Positions 14,958 to 15,658 of a stretch of DNA of 15,658 nucleotides are shown here, piece by piece. A program made the translations under genes and the position numbers. This DNA comes from Lonsdalea britannica (GTDB lineage: Bacteria > Pseudomonadota > Gammaproteobacteria > Enterobacterales > Enterobacteriaceae). The stretch lies in the NCBI RefSeq assembly GCF_946477055.1, contig NZ_CAMKXG010000055.1, positions 1-15,658 of the forward strand. The letters run 5' to 3'. Under the pieces are notes generated by a model. The model made no database searches and had not been told where the DNA came from. It was given only the letters and a program-made list of their open reading frames with translations. The number at the start of each line of letters is the position of its first letter. Position 1 is the first letter of the stretch.

Positions 14958-15658
14958 GTGAAACTCAAGACACTGACACTGGCTGCGATTATCGGTATGG
15001 GGGCACTATCTGCCGCCGCTACGGCCAACGAGTTGCCTAATGGCCCGCACATCGTCACCTCAGGCGCTGCAAGCGTGGACGCCACGCCGGATATTGCGCG
15101 TCTGGCCATTGAAGTCAGCGTGTCCTCCAAGGATGCCGCTGATGCCAAAAAACAGGCGGATGCCCGCGTCGCGCAATATTTCGATTTCCTCGCCAAGCAG
15201 GGGATCGACAAAAAAGATATCAATGCGGCCAATATCCGCACCCAGCCTGAGTACGACTATCTGAAAACCGGCGGCACCGTGCTGAAAGGTTACCTGGCCG
15301 TTCGACAGGTGGAAGTGACGGTACGTCAGTTGGATAAGCTGAATGAGCTGCTGGATGGCGCGCTGAAGTCTGGCCTGAATGAAATTCGCACGGTTGATCT
15401 CAGCGTATCGAACCCGGATACCTATCGCGATCAGGCGCGTCAGAAGGCGATCGAACAGGCGAGCAGTCAGGCGCAGGCGCTGGCCAGCGGTTTCAAAGCC
15501 ACGCTGGGCCCGATTTACAGCATTCGTTATCACGTCGCCAATTATCAGCCGGTACCGGTGGCGCGGATGTTGAAGGCATCGGACGCGGCCGTACAGACGA
15601 TGGCATCCCAGACTTACGAACAGCAAACCATTCATTTCGACGATCAGGTCGACGTTGT
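14958..15658 (+). CDS. yggE: YggE, periplasmic SIMPL-domain protein (3' end cut by window)
   Basis: The frame opens at GTG 14958-14960 and continues to the window end (233 complete codons of about 246 in E. coli). AAGGAG (14947-14952) lies five bases upstream, which supports the GTG; an overlapping GTG two bases earlier is followed at once by TGA. Residues 1-23, MKLKTLTLAAIIGMGALSAA then ATA, are a typical Sec signal peptide cleaved before NELPNGPHIV. The rest is the SIMPL (DUF541) domain: ASVDATPDIARLAIEVSV, KKQADARVAQY, KGYLAVRQVEVTVRQLDKL, GLNEIRTVDLSV, ending in DDQVDVV. E. coli YggE is linked to lower oxidative stress, but its biochemical role is unsettled. In E. coli it follows argO; here it follows the leuA-araC pair. 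Confidence 0.95.
   Translation, partial: MKLKTLTLAAIIGMGALSAAATANELPNGPHIVTSGAASVDATPDIARLAIEVSVSSKDAADAKKQADARVAQYFDFLAKQGIDKKDINAANIRTQPEYDYLKTGGTVLKGYLAVRQVEVTVRQLDKLNELLDGALKSGLNEIRTVDLSVSNPDTYRDQARQKAIEQASSQAQALASGFKATLGPIYSIRYHVANYQPVPVARMLKASDAAVQTMASQTYEQQTIHFDDQVDV

Noticed and set aside
1..15658. CRISPR arrays, tRNA/rRNA genes, IS ends, integrases or phage genes
   Set aside because: I looked for regularly spaced repeats, tRNA-like cloverleaf ends, transposase frames and att-like duplications around the leuA-araC insert and found none.

Overview
The window is a stretch of enterobacterial core chromosome. Every housekeeping protein here closely resembles its Escherichia coli counterpart, and the gene order follows the E. 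coli metK-speA-(speB)-loiP-tktA ... epd-pgk-fbaA-mscS-(argO)-yggE block. Base composition and protein divergence suggest a soft-rot or plant-associated enterobacterium (Pectobacteriaceae-like: Dickeya, Brenneria or Lonsdalea type). That taxonomic guess is weak. It rests on remembered protein sequences, and no search was run.

Layout. Positions 1-715 hold the N-terminal part of metK (S-adenosylmethionine synthetase, minus strand). A 707-bp divergent intergenic region follows, with a probable MetJ operator for metK and a good sigma70 promoter far upstream of speA. speA (biosynthetic arginine decarboxylase) ends at a strong hairpin terminator. loiP (outer-membrane metalloprotease lipoprotein) lies on the minus strand, with tktA (transketolase) diverging from it. 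The glycolytic/PLP cluster epd-pgk-fbaA sits behind a promoter with recognisable CRP and Cra (FruR) sites and ends in a UUCG-loop terminator. mscS (small mechanosensitive channel) follows.

The accessory part is 11840-14601. It holds a minus-strand 2-isopropylmalate synthase of the long Pseudomonas/actinobacterial/fungal type (not the E. coli leuABCD type) and a divergent AraC-family regulator. The pair occupies the place where E. coli has argO. The 278-bp region between them contains two identical 8-bp direct repeats spaced exactly 21 bp, as in AraC-type operators. It also contains a leuA leader with several mutually exclusive RNA helices, one of which reaches the leuA ribosome-binding site. 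After a 356-bp intergenic region the window ends inside yggE, a periplasmic SIMPL-domain protein with a GTG start.

How the genes fit together. metK and speA supply the SAM and agmatine used for polyamine synthesis. speB (agmatinase), which in E. coli follows speA, is absent from its usual place. tktA, epd, pgk and fbaA cover the non-oxidative pentose phosphate pathway, lower glycolysis/gluconeogenesis and the first dedicated oxidation of pyridoxal phosphate synthesis. The leuA-araC pair looks like a separately regulated leucine-pathway entry enzyme inserted into this core region.
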